A stretch of 64,000 nucleotides of DNA from Muribaculaceae bacterium (GCA_017462345.1 JAFTRI010000023.1:186001-250000), one strand, 5' to 3'; positions 35,672 to 45,054 are shown, counted from the first letter of the stretch. The notes: generated by a model from the letters alone, not told the origin. Translations and numbers: made by a program.

Positions 35672-36457
35672 TCAGTCAGTAATTTTTCCGGTTACGTGCG
35701 GTTGGCATTTTCCGGGGCATTGCAGTTCTCCGCGCGAGAAACTGCGGTAGGTGTCAAATTCTATCTCCACTTGAGGCTCGGCAAGCACCGTTGAGCGGTC
35801 AAGCAGGAAGCTGATGTACTTTATTGTCAGTCCGCGGTCAAGCCATTGTTGTTCGTAGAAGGTGCGTATTCCGAGAATATCGGAGACAGCGTCGGAATGG
35901 TACAGGTCATCGGTGTCGACGATTGTCTCTAACCTGTTGTGTTCGGCAAGCAGATGGGTGTAGGTGTACAGGAACGGGCTGTCGGTCTTCAGATGGACAA
36001 TGCCTCCGGCAACCATCACCTGCCGGTACAGTTCGAGAAAACGTGTCGATGTGAGGCGTTTGCGCTCTTTTTTCATTTGCGGGTCGGGAAATGTTATCCA
36101 TATCTCCGCAACCTCGTCCTCTGCGAAAAAGTGTGGCAGCAGCTCGATGTTAGTACGCAGGAATGCGACGTTTTTCAGTTTCGCGGTCTCTGCCTGCCGT
36201 GCTCCTGTCCACATGCGTGCTCCCTTGATGTCGATTCCTATGAAATTCTTGTCGGGGAACTTGCGTGCAAGCCCTACGGCATATTCACCCTTGCCGCAGC
36301 CGAGTTCAAGCACGATAGGGTTGTCGTTGCGGAAATATTCCTTTCCCCATTGTCCTCGCAATGGGAAGCCTGATTCTTTTAAAACGGAAAAAGGATATTG
36401 GAACACACAGTCCATGGTTTCCATATCCTTGAATTTCTTTAGCTTGTTTTTTCCCAT
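35672..36457 (-). CDS. trmB: tRNA (guanine-N7-)-methyltransferase TrmB
   Basis: 261 residues. Makes m7G46 in the variable loop of tRNA. Motif [37 protein letters not shown] (motif II), the [19 protein letters not shown] substrate motif and [13 protein letters not shown] identify the family. The C-terminal part (about 225-261) is a short extension. First gene of the trmB-mrp-esterase unit; the LRR gene ends 45 bases upstream on the same strand. Confidence 0.95.
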   Translation of the reverse strand: MGKNKLKKFKDMETMDCVFQYPFSVLKESGFPLRGQWGKEYFRNDNPIVLELGCGKGEYAVGLARKFPDKNFIGIDIKGARMWTGARQAETAKLKNVAFLRTNIELLPHFFAEDEVAEIWITFPDPQMKKERKRLTSTRFLELYRQVMVAGGIVHLKTDSPFLYTYTHLLAEHNRLETIVDTDDLYHSDAVSDILGIRTFYEQQWLDRGLTIKYISFLLDRSTVLAEPQVEIEFDTYRSFSRGELQCPGKCQPHVTGKITD

Positions 36458-36502
36458 ATCGGTATAATGAGCATACAGTGAAAATACTGCTGCCGGCTCC
36501 GC

Positions 36503-37999
36503 TTAGTGGCGGGCGAGCTTCAGTGTCGCCTGTGTGCCGTCGGTAAGCGATGCTTTGATGATGTAGATGCGGCAGTCCTGTCCGCCGGTGTCGACCGTGA
36601 CTTCATCGGCATGAGGCGTGGCATATACATGCTGGCGACCGGATGAATCATATAGGGCAAGCCGCTCTATTTCTCCGTTTGCTTTCACTGTGAGCATGTT
36701 GCCGGTAAAGTAAGCGATAACGCTGTTTCCTGTGATTTCATCCGTCATGAGCTCCTCCACCGATGTTACTGCGGTGATGTTGAACTCTTTCCATTGTTCT
36801 GCTGTCGAGAAGTCGGTGTATAGCGGTGTGTCCACGATCAGGGATGCCGATGCCTGGTCAACTCCTTGCCACACGTTTTCCCCAAGTTCGGGTACTGCGG
36901 TAAGGTCTTCGGCATTCAGTCGTGTCAGGCTTTCCCATCCTTCAAATGCGTTGTTCCCGATGTATGAGAGTGACGAGGGCAGTGTAAATGTGGTGACGTG
37001 GTTCCAGCCTGTCATCGCATACGCGTTTATTGCGGTCACTCCCGAGTGGACAACGGCTGTGGTGTCAATCGTGGTTGCGCCTTTGAATACATATTCGGCA
37101 ACCTCGGTGCATGATGCCGGCATGTTGAAGTCCACAAGTTCAGGGTCATCGAAGAATGCCCCCTTGCCTATTGTGGTGATATTGTCATTTAGTGAGACGG
37201 AAACAAGTCCGTTACAGTTGGCGAATGCCCATTCTCCTATTGTTCTCATGGCTGGGTTCTCGCTTAGATTGACACTTGTCAGCCCCGCACATTGGAATGC
37301 GTAGTTACCTATTGCCGACAGTGTTGCCGGAAATACTACGCTCTTTACTGCCGAGCAGTTGTTGAATGCCGCGTCGCCTATAGTCTTGAGCGAAGCCGGT
37401 AGAGTCACATCGTAAAGTGAATAGCAGCGGGCGAATGTGGCTTCGTTGATTGACAGTATACCGTTGCCTATCTTTACTGTTTTGAGGTTGTCGCAATCCA
37501 TGAATGCGTGTGATGCAAGCGAAGTTACCGAAGCCGGGATTTCCACTGATGTGAGTTGGTCGCAGTCGCTGAATGCCCCCATCCCTATAGTTGTTACCGT
37601 TGCCGGAATGGTGATGGCGGTCAACGGTGTGGATGACAGTGCACCTTCTCCTATCTCCACAAGCGAAGCCGGCAATGTTACACTTGATAATTTAGTTCCC
37701 ATCAGCGAGTAGGCCGGCAGTGTGTTTGCTGCATAGTCGGTTTTACCTGTGATTATGGCGTCACCCGAGTAGGAGGCTATAGTTGCTTTCGAGAGGTCGA
37801 GTGTTGTCAATCCGGTCATCGACTGGCCGATGAACTCGAAGTCCGACGCATCCATTTCTCCTGAAACGGCAAGGGTTGTTTCTGCGGTATTTTCCCCTAT
37901 TGCGGCCTGTAGTCCTCCGGCACTGATGGTCACTTCGACGGCTCCGGCCGATAGTCCTAATGTGGCACAAGCCGATATAAGATAAAGTCTGATATTCAT
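36503..37999 (-). CDS. BspA-like leucine-rich repeat surface protein
   Basis: 498 residues. Signal peptide about 1-20. From about residue 90 to 370 there are ten or more LRR_5 (BspA-type, about 23-residue) repeats such as LTSVEIPASVTSLASHAFMD and VTLPASLKTIGDAAFNNCSA. BspA proteins mediate binding to host or other cells. The C-terminal 75 residues (VIAYFTGNMLTVKANGEIER, LALYDSSGRQ, YIIKASLTDG) look like a divergent T9SS type A domain. It has its own promoter (38032-38039). Partner unknown. Confidence 0.85.
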   Translation of the reverse strand: MNIRLYLISACATLGLSAGAVEVTISAGGLQAAIGENTAETTLAVSGEMDASDFEFIGQSMTGLTTLDLSKATIASYSGDAIITGKTDYAANTLPAYSLMGTKLSSVTLPASLVEIGEGALSSTPLTAITIPATVTTIGMGAFSDCDQLTSVEIPASVTSLASHAFMDCDNLKTVKIGNGILSINEATFARCYSLYDVTLPASLKTIGDAAFNNCSAVKSVVFPATLSAIGNYAFQCAGLTSVNLSENPAMRTIGEWAFANCNGLVSVSLNDNITTIGKGAFFDDPELVDFNMPASCTEVAEYVFKGATTIDTTAVVHSGVTAINAYAMTGWNHVTTFTLPSSLSYIGNNAFEGWESLTRLNAEDLTAVPELGENVWQGVDQASASLIVDTPLYTDFSTAEQWKEFNITAVTSVEELMTDEITGNSVIAYFTGNMLTVKANGEIERLALYDSSGRQHVYATPHADEVTVDTGGQDCRIYIIKASLTDGTQATLKLARH

Positions 38000-38031
38000 G
38001 AATCGGTAAGGTATAAATGTATTTAATCACG

Positions 38032-38039
38032 CAAAATTA
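38032..38039 (-). promoter_or_regulatory. -7 element of the LRR gene
   Basis: TAATTTTG on the minus strand, 33 bases before ATG 37999. Confidence 0.55.
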
Positions 38040-38085
38040 ATAAAAAATCTGAATATCACACAATTGCTTCCCCTTGTTTTAACAG

Positions 38086-38123
38086 CGACGGTCTCCTGCC
38101 CATTGTGGAGCGGGAGACCGTCG
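38086..38123 (-). terminator. Hairpin after the FKBP operon
   Basis: CGACGGTCTCC (38086-38096) pairs perfectly with GGAGACCGTCG (38113-38123), 25 bases beyond the FKBP lipoprotein stop. On the minus strand it is followed by CTGTTAAAAC without a strong T run. Confidence 0.65.
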
Positions 38124-38147
38124 GTATGTCCTGATTGTAGAAACCGG

Positions 38148-39032
38148 TTACTTGTCGGGGTTGATGTCGATCAATTCAACTTCGTAGATGAGCGTTGTAT
38201 TGGGCCCTACACCGAGTTGAGGGATGCCGTCAACGCCATAACCTATCTCGCCGGGGATATAAAGGTTATACTTGCTGCCTTTCTTCATCATCTTCAATCC
38301 TTCGGCAAACCCCGGGATGACCTGGGCAACCGACAGGCGGGCGGGATTGTCTCCCGATTCCTGGGCAATCTTGCCGTCAATGAGTTTGAACACGTATTTT
38401 ACAAGTACCACGTCACCGTCTTTCACGGTTTCTCCCTCTCCTTCGGCAATCACTTTGTAGGAGAGTCCTGATTCGGTGGTCTTGATTGATGCGTCCTCTT
38501 TCTTGAGGTTATTGATGAATGCCTCACCTGTCTTGCGGTTCTGTATTGCCTCCGGGCTGTTGGCTTTATCTTCCTTGATTTTTGCCAGAACCTTTTCTTC
38601 TGCCCTCCTTACAAGACCTGAGCCGGCAGCATTGATCTCGTTGATGTTGGGGACTGAATCGGCAAGGAATGCCTTTTCGAATGCAGCGATTATTTTCTGA
38701 CGGTCAAGTTTGTTGGCTTTTGCGAGATAGTCGAGATTGCCGTTGAGCTGGAGACCGATGTGTACACCGATGAAATAGCCGTGATTGGAAGTGTCGGCAA
38801 GCAGCACGGTCTTGATGCCTTCAATTACATCTTTCTTGTTGATACGTGCACGCTGATCCTCATTGAGGTTGTCGATTTCGTGGTTTACTCCGACACCGCT
38901 CACTGTACCTATGTACACGGAGAGGGAATCCTCGAAGTTGTTGGCTCCGGTGTCGGATGCGGAATTGCCGCAACTTGTGGTAACACCTGCCATCAAAGCA
39001 GCGAGACCACAGAACATAATGCTTTTTTTCAT
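38148..39032 (-). CDS. FKBP-type peptidyl-prolyl isomerase, lipoprotein
   Basis: 294 residues. Signal peptide with lipobox ending at Cys21 (GVTTSC), so anchored in an envelope membrane. Residues about 30-160 form the helical dimerisation domain of FkpA/Mip type (YFIGVHIGLQLNGNLDYL); the FKBP domain (about 170-292) has GDVVLVKYVFKLIDGK, VIPGFAEGLKMMKKGSKYNL, GYGVDG and PNTTLIYEVELIDI. It catalyses proline isomerisation and chaperones exported proteins. Third gene of the FKBP trio, 21 bases after the second. Confidence 0.93.
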   Translation of the reverse strand: MKKSIMFCGLAALMAGVTTSCGNSASDTGANNFEDSLSVYIGTVSGVGVNHEIDNLNEDQRARINKKDVIEGIKTVLLADTSNHGYFIGVHIGLQLNGNLDYLAKANKLDRQKIIAAFEKAFLADSVPNINEINAAGSGLVRRAEEKVLAKIKEDKANSPEAIQNRKTGEAFINNLKKEDASIKTTESGLSYKVIAEGEGETVKDGDVVLVKYVFKLIDGKIAQESGDNPARLSVAQVIPGFAEGLKMMKKGSKYNLYIPGEIGYGVDGIPQLGVGPNTTLIYEVELIDINPDK

Positions 39033-39053
39033 AATGCTTTCAGTATAGTTAAA

Positions 39054-39857
39054 TTATTTGTTTCCTATTATTTCAATCAGTTTTACGTCAAAGTCGAGTA
39101 CCGAGTTTCCGGGTATGACGCCGTCAATCCCTTTTTTTCCGTATCCGAGCGATGCGGGGATAAACAGCCGGTAGCTGCCACCCGGTTTCATCATCAGCAA
39201 TCCCTCGGTAAAACCTTTTACGAGCCGGTTGACGTCAAATGTCACGGGCTCGTCGGTAGAGTCGAATACCGTACCGTCCGACAGGCGTCCGGTGTAGGTG
39301 ACTTTTACCTTATCGGTCAAGGACGGGTGTTGCTGTCCCGTTCCGTCGGTGATGACTTCGAACAGCAGTCCCGACGATGTCTTTATAACGCTTTTCCTCT
39401 CAAGTTGTTTGTTAAGGAATTCCTGTTGTGATGAGATGCTGACGGTATCGGGTGCGGTGTTGCGTCCGAGATAGGAATTAAGATAGGCATCGGCACTTTT
39501 GCGGTCGAATCCTGTGGACTTTCCGGCAAGGGCGTCACGGAGACTGTTGCAGAAATTCTCCACGTCGACCGGCAACCCCATTTCCTGTATCTGCTTGATG
39601 CGCTGTGAGAGTACCATCCCTTCCGATAATCCGCGCAGATAGGGCGCTTCGGATGCCGGAGTGGAAAATGCCTTGCACAGTCCGCGCAGGAACTCGTTTC
39701 TTGACACGCTGTCGTTGGCGGGATATGCGCGGTCGAGTTGCGGCCGCAGATACTCGCCCCACACCGTGGCTGTGGCTGCCGAAACCGAGTCGGTCGTCTC
39801 GGCTGCGGTGGATATGCCGGCAACGAGTACAAGTGACAGAAATACCGGTAGTCTCAT
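39054..39857 (-). CDS. FKBP-type peptidyl-prolyl isomerase, exported
   Basis: 267 residues. Signal peptide with no lipobox (VFLSLVLVAGISTAAETTD), so probably soluble in the periplasm. Helical N-terminal domain (about 30-155), then FKBP motifs KVTYTGRLSDGTVFDSTDEP, FTEGLLMMKPGGSYRLFIP, LGYGKKGIDGVIPGNSVLDF. Second of three; its start is 4 bases after the stop of the first. The different compartment from its neighbours suggests a division of labour. Confidence 0.93.
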   Translation of the reverse strand: MRLPVFLSLVLVAGISTAAETTDSVSAATATVWGEYLRPQLDRAYPANDSVSRNEFLRGLCKAFSTPASEAPYLRGLSEGMVLSQRIKQIQEMGLPVDVENFCNSLRDALAGKSTGFDRKSADAYLNSYLGRNTAPDTVSISSQQEFLNKQLERKSVIKTSSGLLFEVITDGTGQQHPSLTDKVKVTYTGRLSDGTVFDSTDEPVTFDVNRLVKGFTEGLLMMKPGGSYRLFIPASLGYGKKGIDGVIPGNSVLDFDVKLIEIIGNK

Positions 39858-39861
39858 ACTG

Positions 39862-40488
39862 CTATTTGCCTACGACTTTCAACAGTTCGACATCAAAAAT
39901 CAATGTGGCGTTGGGACCTATGATATTGCCTGCCCCGTTGGCTCCGTAGGCAAGGTTTCCGGGGATATAAAGACGCCATTGCGAGCCGGATTTCATCATC
40001 TGGAGTGCCTCGACCCATCCGGCAATAACCTGTGTGACGCCGAATGTTGCAGGTTCTCCGCGTTCAACCGAACTGTCAAATACCGTTCCGTCGATCAGTT
40101 TTCCGGTGTAGTGGACGACAACCTGGTCACTTGCCGATGGCATTGCCCCGTCACCTTCCTTGAGTACCTCATATTGCAATCCGCTTGCGGTGGTGTGCAC
40201 TTCGGCACGTTTGCCGTTTTCGGTGAGGAATTTTTCCCCGGCGGCTTGATTCACCTTGGCCATTTCTTTTGCTGCCTCCTGTTGCTTTGCTTCCATCGCT
40301 TGGAAAAAGTCACGGATTTCGGCCTTCGCCTCATCGTAGGTCATCTTGGGTGTTGCTCCGTCGAATACAGCGGCGACACCGTCGGCAAAGTCCTTTACGT
40401 TTATGGTCTGTATGCCGGAACTCTTGAAGTTATTGCCCATGCTGAGTCCTAAGGCATAGCTTATACGATCTAATTCTTTATTATCCAT
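39862..40488 (-). CDS. FKBP-type peptidyl-prolyl isomerase, no signal peptide
   Basis: 208 residues from ATG 40488 (MDNKELDRISYALGLSMGNN), which is the typical FklB start; an ATG at 40521 lies inside the promoter box and is rejected. No signal peptide, so cytoplasmic. The helical domain (about 1-95) is followed by an FKBP domain with VVVHYTGKLIDGTVFDSSVE, VIAGWVEALQMMKSGSQWRL, LAYGANGAGNIIGPNATLIF. First gene of the trio. Confidence 0.94.
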   Translation of the reverse strand: MDNKELDRISYALGLSMGNNFKSSGIQTINVKDFADGVAAVFDGATPKMTYDEAKAEIRDFFQAMEAKQQEAAKEMAKVNQAAGEKFLTENGKRAEVHTTASGLQYEVLKEGDGAMPSASDQVVVHYTGKLIDGTVFDSSVERGEPATFGVTQVIAGWVEALQMMKSGSQWRLYIPGNLAYGANGAGNIIGPNATLIFDVELLKVVGK

Positions 40489-40518
40489 AAAATTAAGCTG
40501 ATTAATGTTTATATTGCG

Positions 40519-40526
40519 CAAAGGTA
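40519..40526 (-). promoter_or_regulatory. Promoter -7 element of the FKBP operon
   Basis: TACCTTTG on the minus strand; transcription would start near 40512, leaving about 24 bases before ATG 40488. It decides the start of the first FKBP gene. Confidence 0.65.
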
Positions 40527-40608
40527 GGAATAAATCATAAATTTTAATTCATAATAATTCATAACGTGGGTTGTGCCTCTGCCCGTCTTCCCGATGGGGA
40601 TTGCGCGT

Positions 40609-41304
40609 TTAGCAACGCAGGTCGTAGTTGATTATGGATTCGACAAGATAAAGGTCGATAATGTCTTCGCGCATTACTTCCATGTCATCGTATGTGGGGT
40701 TGGCGCTGTGCAGTATAACCTTGTCTTTTTCGGGATGACGGCGCAGGTATTTTACCATGCGGTAGTCTTCCATGACTATGACATAGATTTGTCCCCAAAA
40801 GATGTTACGCCGGTCAGTCAGGGGGCGTATGGCGATAAAGCCACCGTTCATTATCACCGGTGTCATGCTGTCGCCGTTGACTCTGACGATGCTGCACGAG
40901 CGGTTGAGTTGTGGCAGGTCGACTACTCCTACTATGCGGTCCTCGGTGAACATGCGGCTCAGTTCGGCACACCCGGCAGTGACATCTATATCGTAGACCG
41001 GCACACCGTTGCGGCGTGGCGAAAGGATGTGTACCGGCTGCCCTATTTCAAGTTCACGGGCGTGGACACTTTTGGCGTAGGGCACGTCAGTTCCGTCTCG
41101 AAGCCATTGTTTTGATACCCCCAGATCTACAACTATACGGTTGATTAGTGAGTCGTTTACCGGTAATTTACCGCTCAGGTGCTTGGACAAGTTGGACGGG
41201 TCGATGGATATGCGTCGGGCAAACTCTGCCTGCGACATCTTCGACTGTCTGATGAGGTAGCGCAGACGGTCGACAACTGTTTCGTCCTGTCGTTTCTCGC
41301 TCAT
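40609..41304 (-). CDS. LexA/CI-like XRE regulator with S24 peptidase domain
   Basis: 231 residues. N-terminal HTH of the XRE type (about 10-70; MSQAEFARRISIDPSNLSKH with LSGKLPVNDSLINRI). The C-terminal S24 domain has nucleophile Ser146 (GDSMTPVI) and general-base Lys185 (YRMVKYLRR), and an Ala110-Gly111 pair in VTAGCAEL that fits the self-cleavage site of LexA-type repressors. It is therefore probably inactivated by cleavage on RecA/DNA stress. It lies 8 bases after the endonuclease I gene on the same strand, suggesting cotranscription. The targets are unknown; phage origin is possible but no other phage gene is present. Confidence 0.85.
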   Translation of the reverse strand: MSEKRQDETVVDRLRYLIRQSKMSQAEFARRISIDPSNLSKHLSGKLPVNDSLINRIVVDLGVSKQWLRDGTDVPYAKSVHARELEIGQPVHILSPRRNGVPVYDIDVTAGCAELSRMFTEDRIVGVVDLPQLNRSCSIVRVNGDSMTPVIMNGGFIAIRPLTDRRNIFWGQIYVIVMEDYRMVKYLRRHPEKDKVILHSANPTYDDMEVMREDIIDLYLVESIINYDLRC

Positions 41305-41311
41305 GGATGCA

Positions 41312-42958
41312 TTATTTTACGATTACGCGTTCGGGACGCGGAAGCTGTGTCGTGGTAATGAAGTAGATGCCGGTGGCGAGAGGCACTGTCATGCCGTCCT
41401 CTACTGCGGGTATCGACATGACGGTCTTTCCCGATATGTCGTAGACGGTCGCTCCTTGGACAGTACCGTTGCATGAGAACATTACTCCCCCTTGAACCGG
41501 AATTATTGACGGCCGGTTGTCGGCAGATGTTCCCGTAATTCCGGCGTGTTCGACAAATATGACATTGGATAAGGGCGACCGGTGACCGAGACGTACCGAC
41601 TGTACGGTGTAGCTCTCGGAATCAGACCCGTCAAAGTCGGTGATTTCAAGTGAGTTGGACTCGGCTTCGATTTCCTCGGTAGAAGTTTCTCCGCCGATGT
41701 AGCGGGTGCGGTTGACGATGTAGTAGTCTATATCGTCACTTGCCGGTATTTCCCAATTGGCTGTATAGCCGGTAGTTGTTATGTCTGTTGCAGGCAGGGC
41801 TGTAATTGCCGACAGGGATGGAGCATCGAGGCACTCGCCGTTGAGTGTAATACCTCTTGAGCCTGTTATTCCTCCGTCCGATACTATCAGCTTGGTGGTG
41901 TGGGCGCCTGTGGCTGTCGGGGTATAGGTGATTTCAAGCCAATAGCCCTCTTCGCTGTTAACGAGTGATGTGGCGATGCTCTCGCTTGAAAGGGAAAACA
42001 TTGCCTTATCGTTGCGTGACAGTGTGAGCGACAATGTGCCGGTGAGATTCTCACCGTTGAAATACAGCCGGTTGGTGACCGATGATCCTATCGCTACCTG
42101 TCCGAAATCGAGCGACATGCCTTGGGTAGGGGTAATGAGGTTGGGCTCTCCGCTCGGAGTGTCCTCTATGTCAGTATAGAACAGTTCCCCTTTCTTGTCG
42201 CCCCAGATGTATTCGGCAAGTTGCGGGAAGTCGATGAACGGGTTGCGGTTGTTCTGGAAGAGGTACACCTGTTCGTTGCGGTCTATCTCTTTTTGGCTCA
42301 CCGGGTCTTGCCGATGCCATTTGAGCAGTAGTTCTTGTGTCCATGCGTTGAGAGTGGGGTAGTCTCCTTGCTGGAACATATAGGTGTACTTCCAGATAAG
42401 ATCCTGATAGCACGTTGCCATGTAGAAATAGGTGCGAGCAAAGTCCCCCTTGTACTCGTCGGCAGGCTCGAAGACTTTTGCCGCTCCTCCACCTTGACCT
42501 GAAACCGGAGTGCCTACCTTGCTCACTCCGTTGTCAAACGATGTAACGGAAACCGTTCCGAGCGGATAATTGCTCTTGGCTGTGTTGGCGTCCTTTTCCG
42601 ACGGGTATAGGTGGTTAAGGTCGGTATAGGCGGGTGTGCTTGAGCTTCCGCCCCACCAGCTTTTGGGTACGGAGTGCTCACGGTTCATTCCGCTGAAACT
42701 CGGCAGATAGAATGTTTCGCCGGAGTACATCTCCCACCACAATAGGCCGTCGGGACGGGCATCGGTCTTTTGGAAATATTTTGGCAGGTCACTGTATGAC
42801 GAGACTAATGTGTGTGGTGAGATTATGGTATATGCCGCGTATTTTAATGCGGCTTCCTTTTTACCGTTGAGTCCGGAATAATACCCTGCCGGAATCTCCG
42901 CATTCATTGTGAATGCGATAATGGCCATTATGATGGTGAGTAGCGATTTAGATGTCAT
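41312..42958 (-). CDS. Secreted endonuclease I with T9SS-like C-terminal domain
   Basis: 548 residues. Signal peptide about 1-20. The Endonuclease_1 domain (about 25-265) shows GLNGKKEAALKYAAYTIIS, LWWEMYSGETFYLP, the catalytic MNREHSVPKSWWGG (His95) and DLNHLYPSEKDANTAKSNYP, as in EndA/Vvn-type DNases that degrade DNA non-specifically outside the cell. It is followed by an Ig-like region (275-375), an FN3-like domain (385-460) and a tail VYDISGKTVMSIP with ATGIYFITTTQLPRPERVIV that is T9SS type A-like. It has an excellent promoter and is followed after 8 bases by the S24 regulator. Probably used for DNA foraging or biofilm DNA. Confidence 0.9.
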   Translation of the reverse strand: MTSKSLLTIIMAIIAFTMNAEIPAGYYSGLNGKKEAALKYAAYTIISPHTLVSSYSDLPKYFQKTDARPDGLLWWEMYSGETFYLPSFSGMNREHSVPKSWWGGSSSTPAYTDLNHLYPSEKDANTAKSNYPLGTVSVTSFDNGVSKVGTPVSGQGGGAAKVFEPADEYKGDFARTYFYMATCYQDLIWKYTYMFQQGDYPTLNAWTQELLLKWHRQDPVSQKEIDRNEQVYLFQNNRNPFIDFPQLAEYIWGDKKGELFYTDIEDTPSGEPNLITPTQGMSLDFGQVAIGSSVTNRLYFNGENLTGTLSLTLSRNDKAMFSLSSESIATSLVNSEEGYWLEITYTPTATGAHTTKLIVSDGGITGSRGITLNGECLDAPSLSAITALPATDITTTGYTANWEIPASDDIDYYIVNRTRYIGGETSTEEIEAESNSLEITDFDGSDSESYTVQSVRLGHRSPLSNVIFVEHAGITGTSADNRPSIIPVQGGVMFSCNGTVQGATVYDISGKTVMSIPAVEDGMTVPLATGIYFITTTQLPRPERVIVK

Positions 42959-42983
42959 CGTAACAGTGGGTTAATTCTGCCTG

Positions 42984-43015
42984 CAAATATAGCATAACTC
43001 CACTGATTGCGCAAA
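42984..43015 (-). promoter_or_regulatory. Promoter of endonuclease I and S24 regulator
   Basis: TTTG (43015-43012), a 20-base spacer and TATATTTG (42991-42984) on the minus strand: an exact match to the Bacteroidota consensus. ATG follows at 42958. Confidence 0.8.
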
Positions 43016-43046
43016 GGAGAAAAGAAAAAGAAACGTTGAAAATTAA

Positions 43047-43079
43047 GGAAAGCCGCCCCGGGGTGGGAGCGGCTTCCGC
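43047..43079 (-). terminator. Terminator of the broken OB-fold protein gene, twin of 25971
   Basis: GGAAGCCGC and GCGGCTTTCC-type arms in GC-rich sequence, 29 bases after the stop of the gene at 43108. 43047-43083 equals 25971-26007 except for one base. Confidence 0.75.
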
Positions 43080-43107
43080 TATGAGTGTGGCCGGTGAGCC
43101 GACCTGA

Positions 43108-45054
43108 TTACTTGCAGATGTGTTGCTTGGTAACCTTATTTCCGCGCTTCACGATATACAGACCGTTCTCGGGGTTGTTGACTTTAACACCCTGGAGGTT
43201 GTAGTATTCGGCGGGAGCATTGCTGTTGTCGGTAACGGCACTTTCAATTCCTGACGGGTCAGATACCTTGATGGGTACAATCTGTGCCACTCCGTAGCGT
43301 ACACTTATGAATCCCTCTACGGTAAGTGTCTTGCTCTCTTTGGTTATCACTTCAACAACGTCATAGTAGTTTGCATTGTTGAACTGGTTGTAAAGGGTGA
43401 TGCTGCCTGAGCCGTCTTCCATCGTATAGGTGTTGGCGATTGCTGCACCGGTGTCGTCGGTCGATTCAATTACCGATACGCCTTTGAGGATAATGTATTG
43501 GGAAACCTGGTCGACGGCGATATCCTCAATCTGTACCTGTTCGGGTTCTACTGCCGTTCCTGAAACGGCGGTTCCGAATGTCGTGTCATCGGGAACCATT
43601 TCAAACAGACCCTGGCTATAGTTGGTGTAAGTGCCGGTTATGCCTGAGAGTTGGTCGCCGTTGCTGTACTTATTGGTCAGGTCACCGTAAACGAGCAGTG
43701 CGCTTGTGTCATCTTTTACGTAGAGATAGCGGCCATTCTGGTACATTACTGTGACTGTGCCGGTAATCTTTACTTTGGCAGTGGACGCCTTTGCAAGCCA
43801 TTCGGCAATTGTTGCCACTTCTTCAATCGGGGCTTCGGGCTTGGACTGGGCTGTAGCTCCTTCTTCGTAAAGGAATGGCATAGTGCCGCGTGCGTCGGGG
43901 TAGCTGCCGAAGTTGCCGTATGTCGGATCAAACTGTAAGTAGCAGTTCACGTAAGTGTTCAATATTTTCATTGTACCGTCGGTCTGCGGTTCAATTGTCC
44001 AGACTGCTCCGTTTTCAGGCATTGTCGTGTCACGATTCAGGCTGTAGTAAGGGGTTGTGCCGTCTGACTTGAATTTGCCGAAATAATAGTAGCCTTCAGC
44101 ATCCTGGATGGTGTATCCTCCATCGACAGCGGTGATGGTGAATGCGTTGGTCTTGTCAGTGGAAATGTATCCGTTTTCATCGGTTGCCGCTGTGGCCGGT
44201 ACATATCCGTAATTGCCTGTGAGCGGGGTGGCAATCTTGTCATTGGCATAGATTACATAGTTCTTGCCGGAAGTTACGGCTTTTACGTACCCGTATGTGG
44301 CGGCTTCTACGATAGTGAAAGTTGCCGATGCCACATTGCTGTCGGCCATGCCTTCTTTTACTGCGATGGCGTTCACTGTGCATGATTCGTTGATGACGAG
44401 TGCCGAAGAGTAAGGTGTAGAGGCATTAGTGGGTGCTGATCCGTCAACGGTGTAGTAGATGGCTGCGCCTTCCGTCCCGCAAGAGATGGTTACTTCGGTG
44501 CCTGCTACGATATCACCGCCATTGGGCGAGAATGTGGGCATTGCAACGGTCTGGACGGTAGAACCGCTTCCTGCCCCGGTAATGTCTATCTGGGTGAAGC
44601 AGAGTTGTCCGGCCTTGGTTGCCCCGTCAGTCCCGAGTGTGGCTTTATCGCCTACGGTGAATGTTACGGTAGCTGCGTCACCTGTCCATTTGCATGTGTA
44701 GTCATCGGCTCCCGTGACAGTCATTGTTCCGGTGCTTGATGTAACGGTGGTCATGCGTTTCTTGCCTTGGGACGAGATCGTGAACGACACTTCGGTCATG
44801 TTGCCTGTCGCGCAGGTGATGGTGAATGTGTTGGCGGCATAAAGGCGTACGTCCCCGTTTTTATTGTAGGCGGGAGCTGTGGAAGATGTTTCACCTTTTG
44901 CCGGGGTAAACGTGTAGTCCCCGTTGGTCCATTCTTCTATTCCGGATATTGTTGTTCCTCCGGAAAATGGTGCTTGCTCGCTCATTACGAACGTGATTGC
45001 GTTGGCAGAGATGAATCCTACCAGTCAAAGAAGAGAAAGTAAGAGTTTCTTCAT
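43108..45054 (-). pseudogene. Secreted OB-fold/chitobiase-C protein with TGA inside the signal peptide
   Basis: The frame from ATG 45054 reads MKKLLLSLL-stop-LVGFISANA and then continues open for 615 codons to 43108. Codon 10 is TGA (45027-45025), where the paralogue at 16784-18958 has TGC (Cys) after the same MKKLLLSLL. Without the stop it would have a normal signal peptide, an N-terminal beta-sandwich, a CHB_HEX_C-like domain (IYYTVDGSAPTNASTPYSSA), an OB-fold-like region (NGRYLYVKDDTSALLVYG) and the tail AEYYNLQGVKVNNPENGLYI with T9SS character. An internal ATG at 44985 could give a protein without signal peptide. Either a young pseudogene, an assembly error or a strain polymorphism. Confidence 0.8.
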
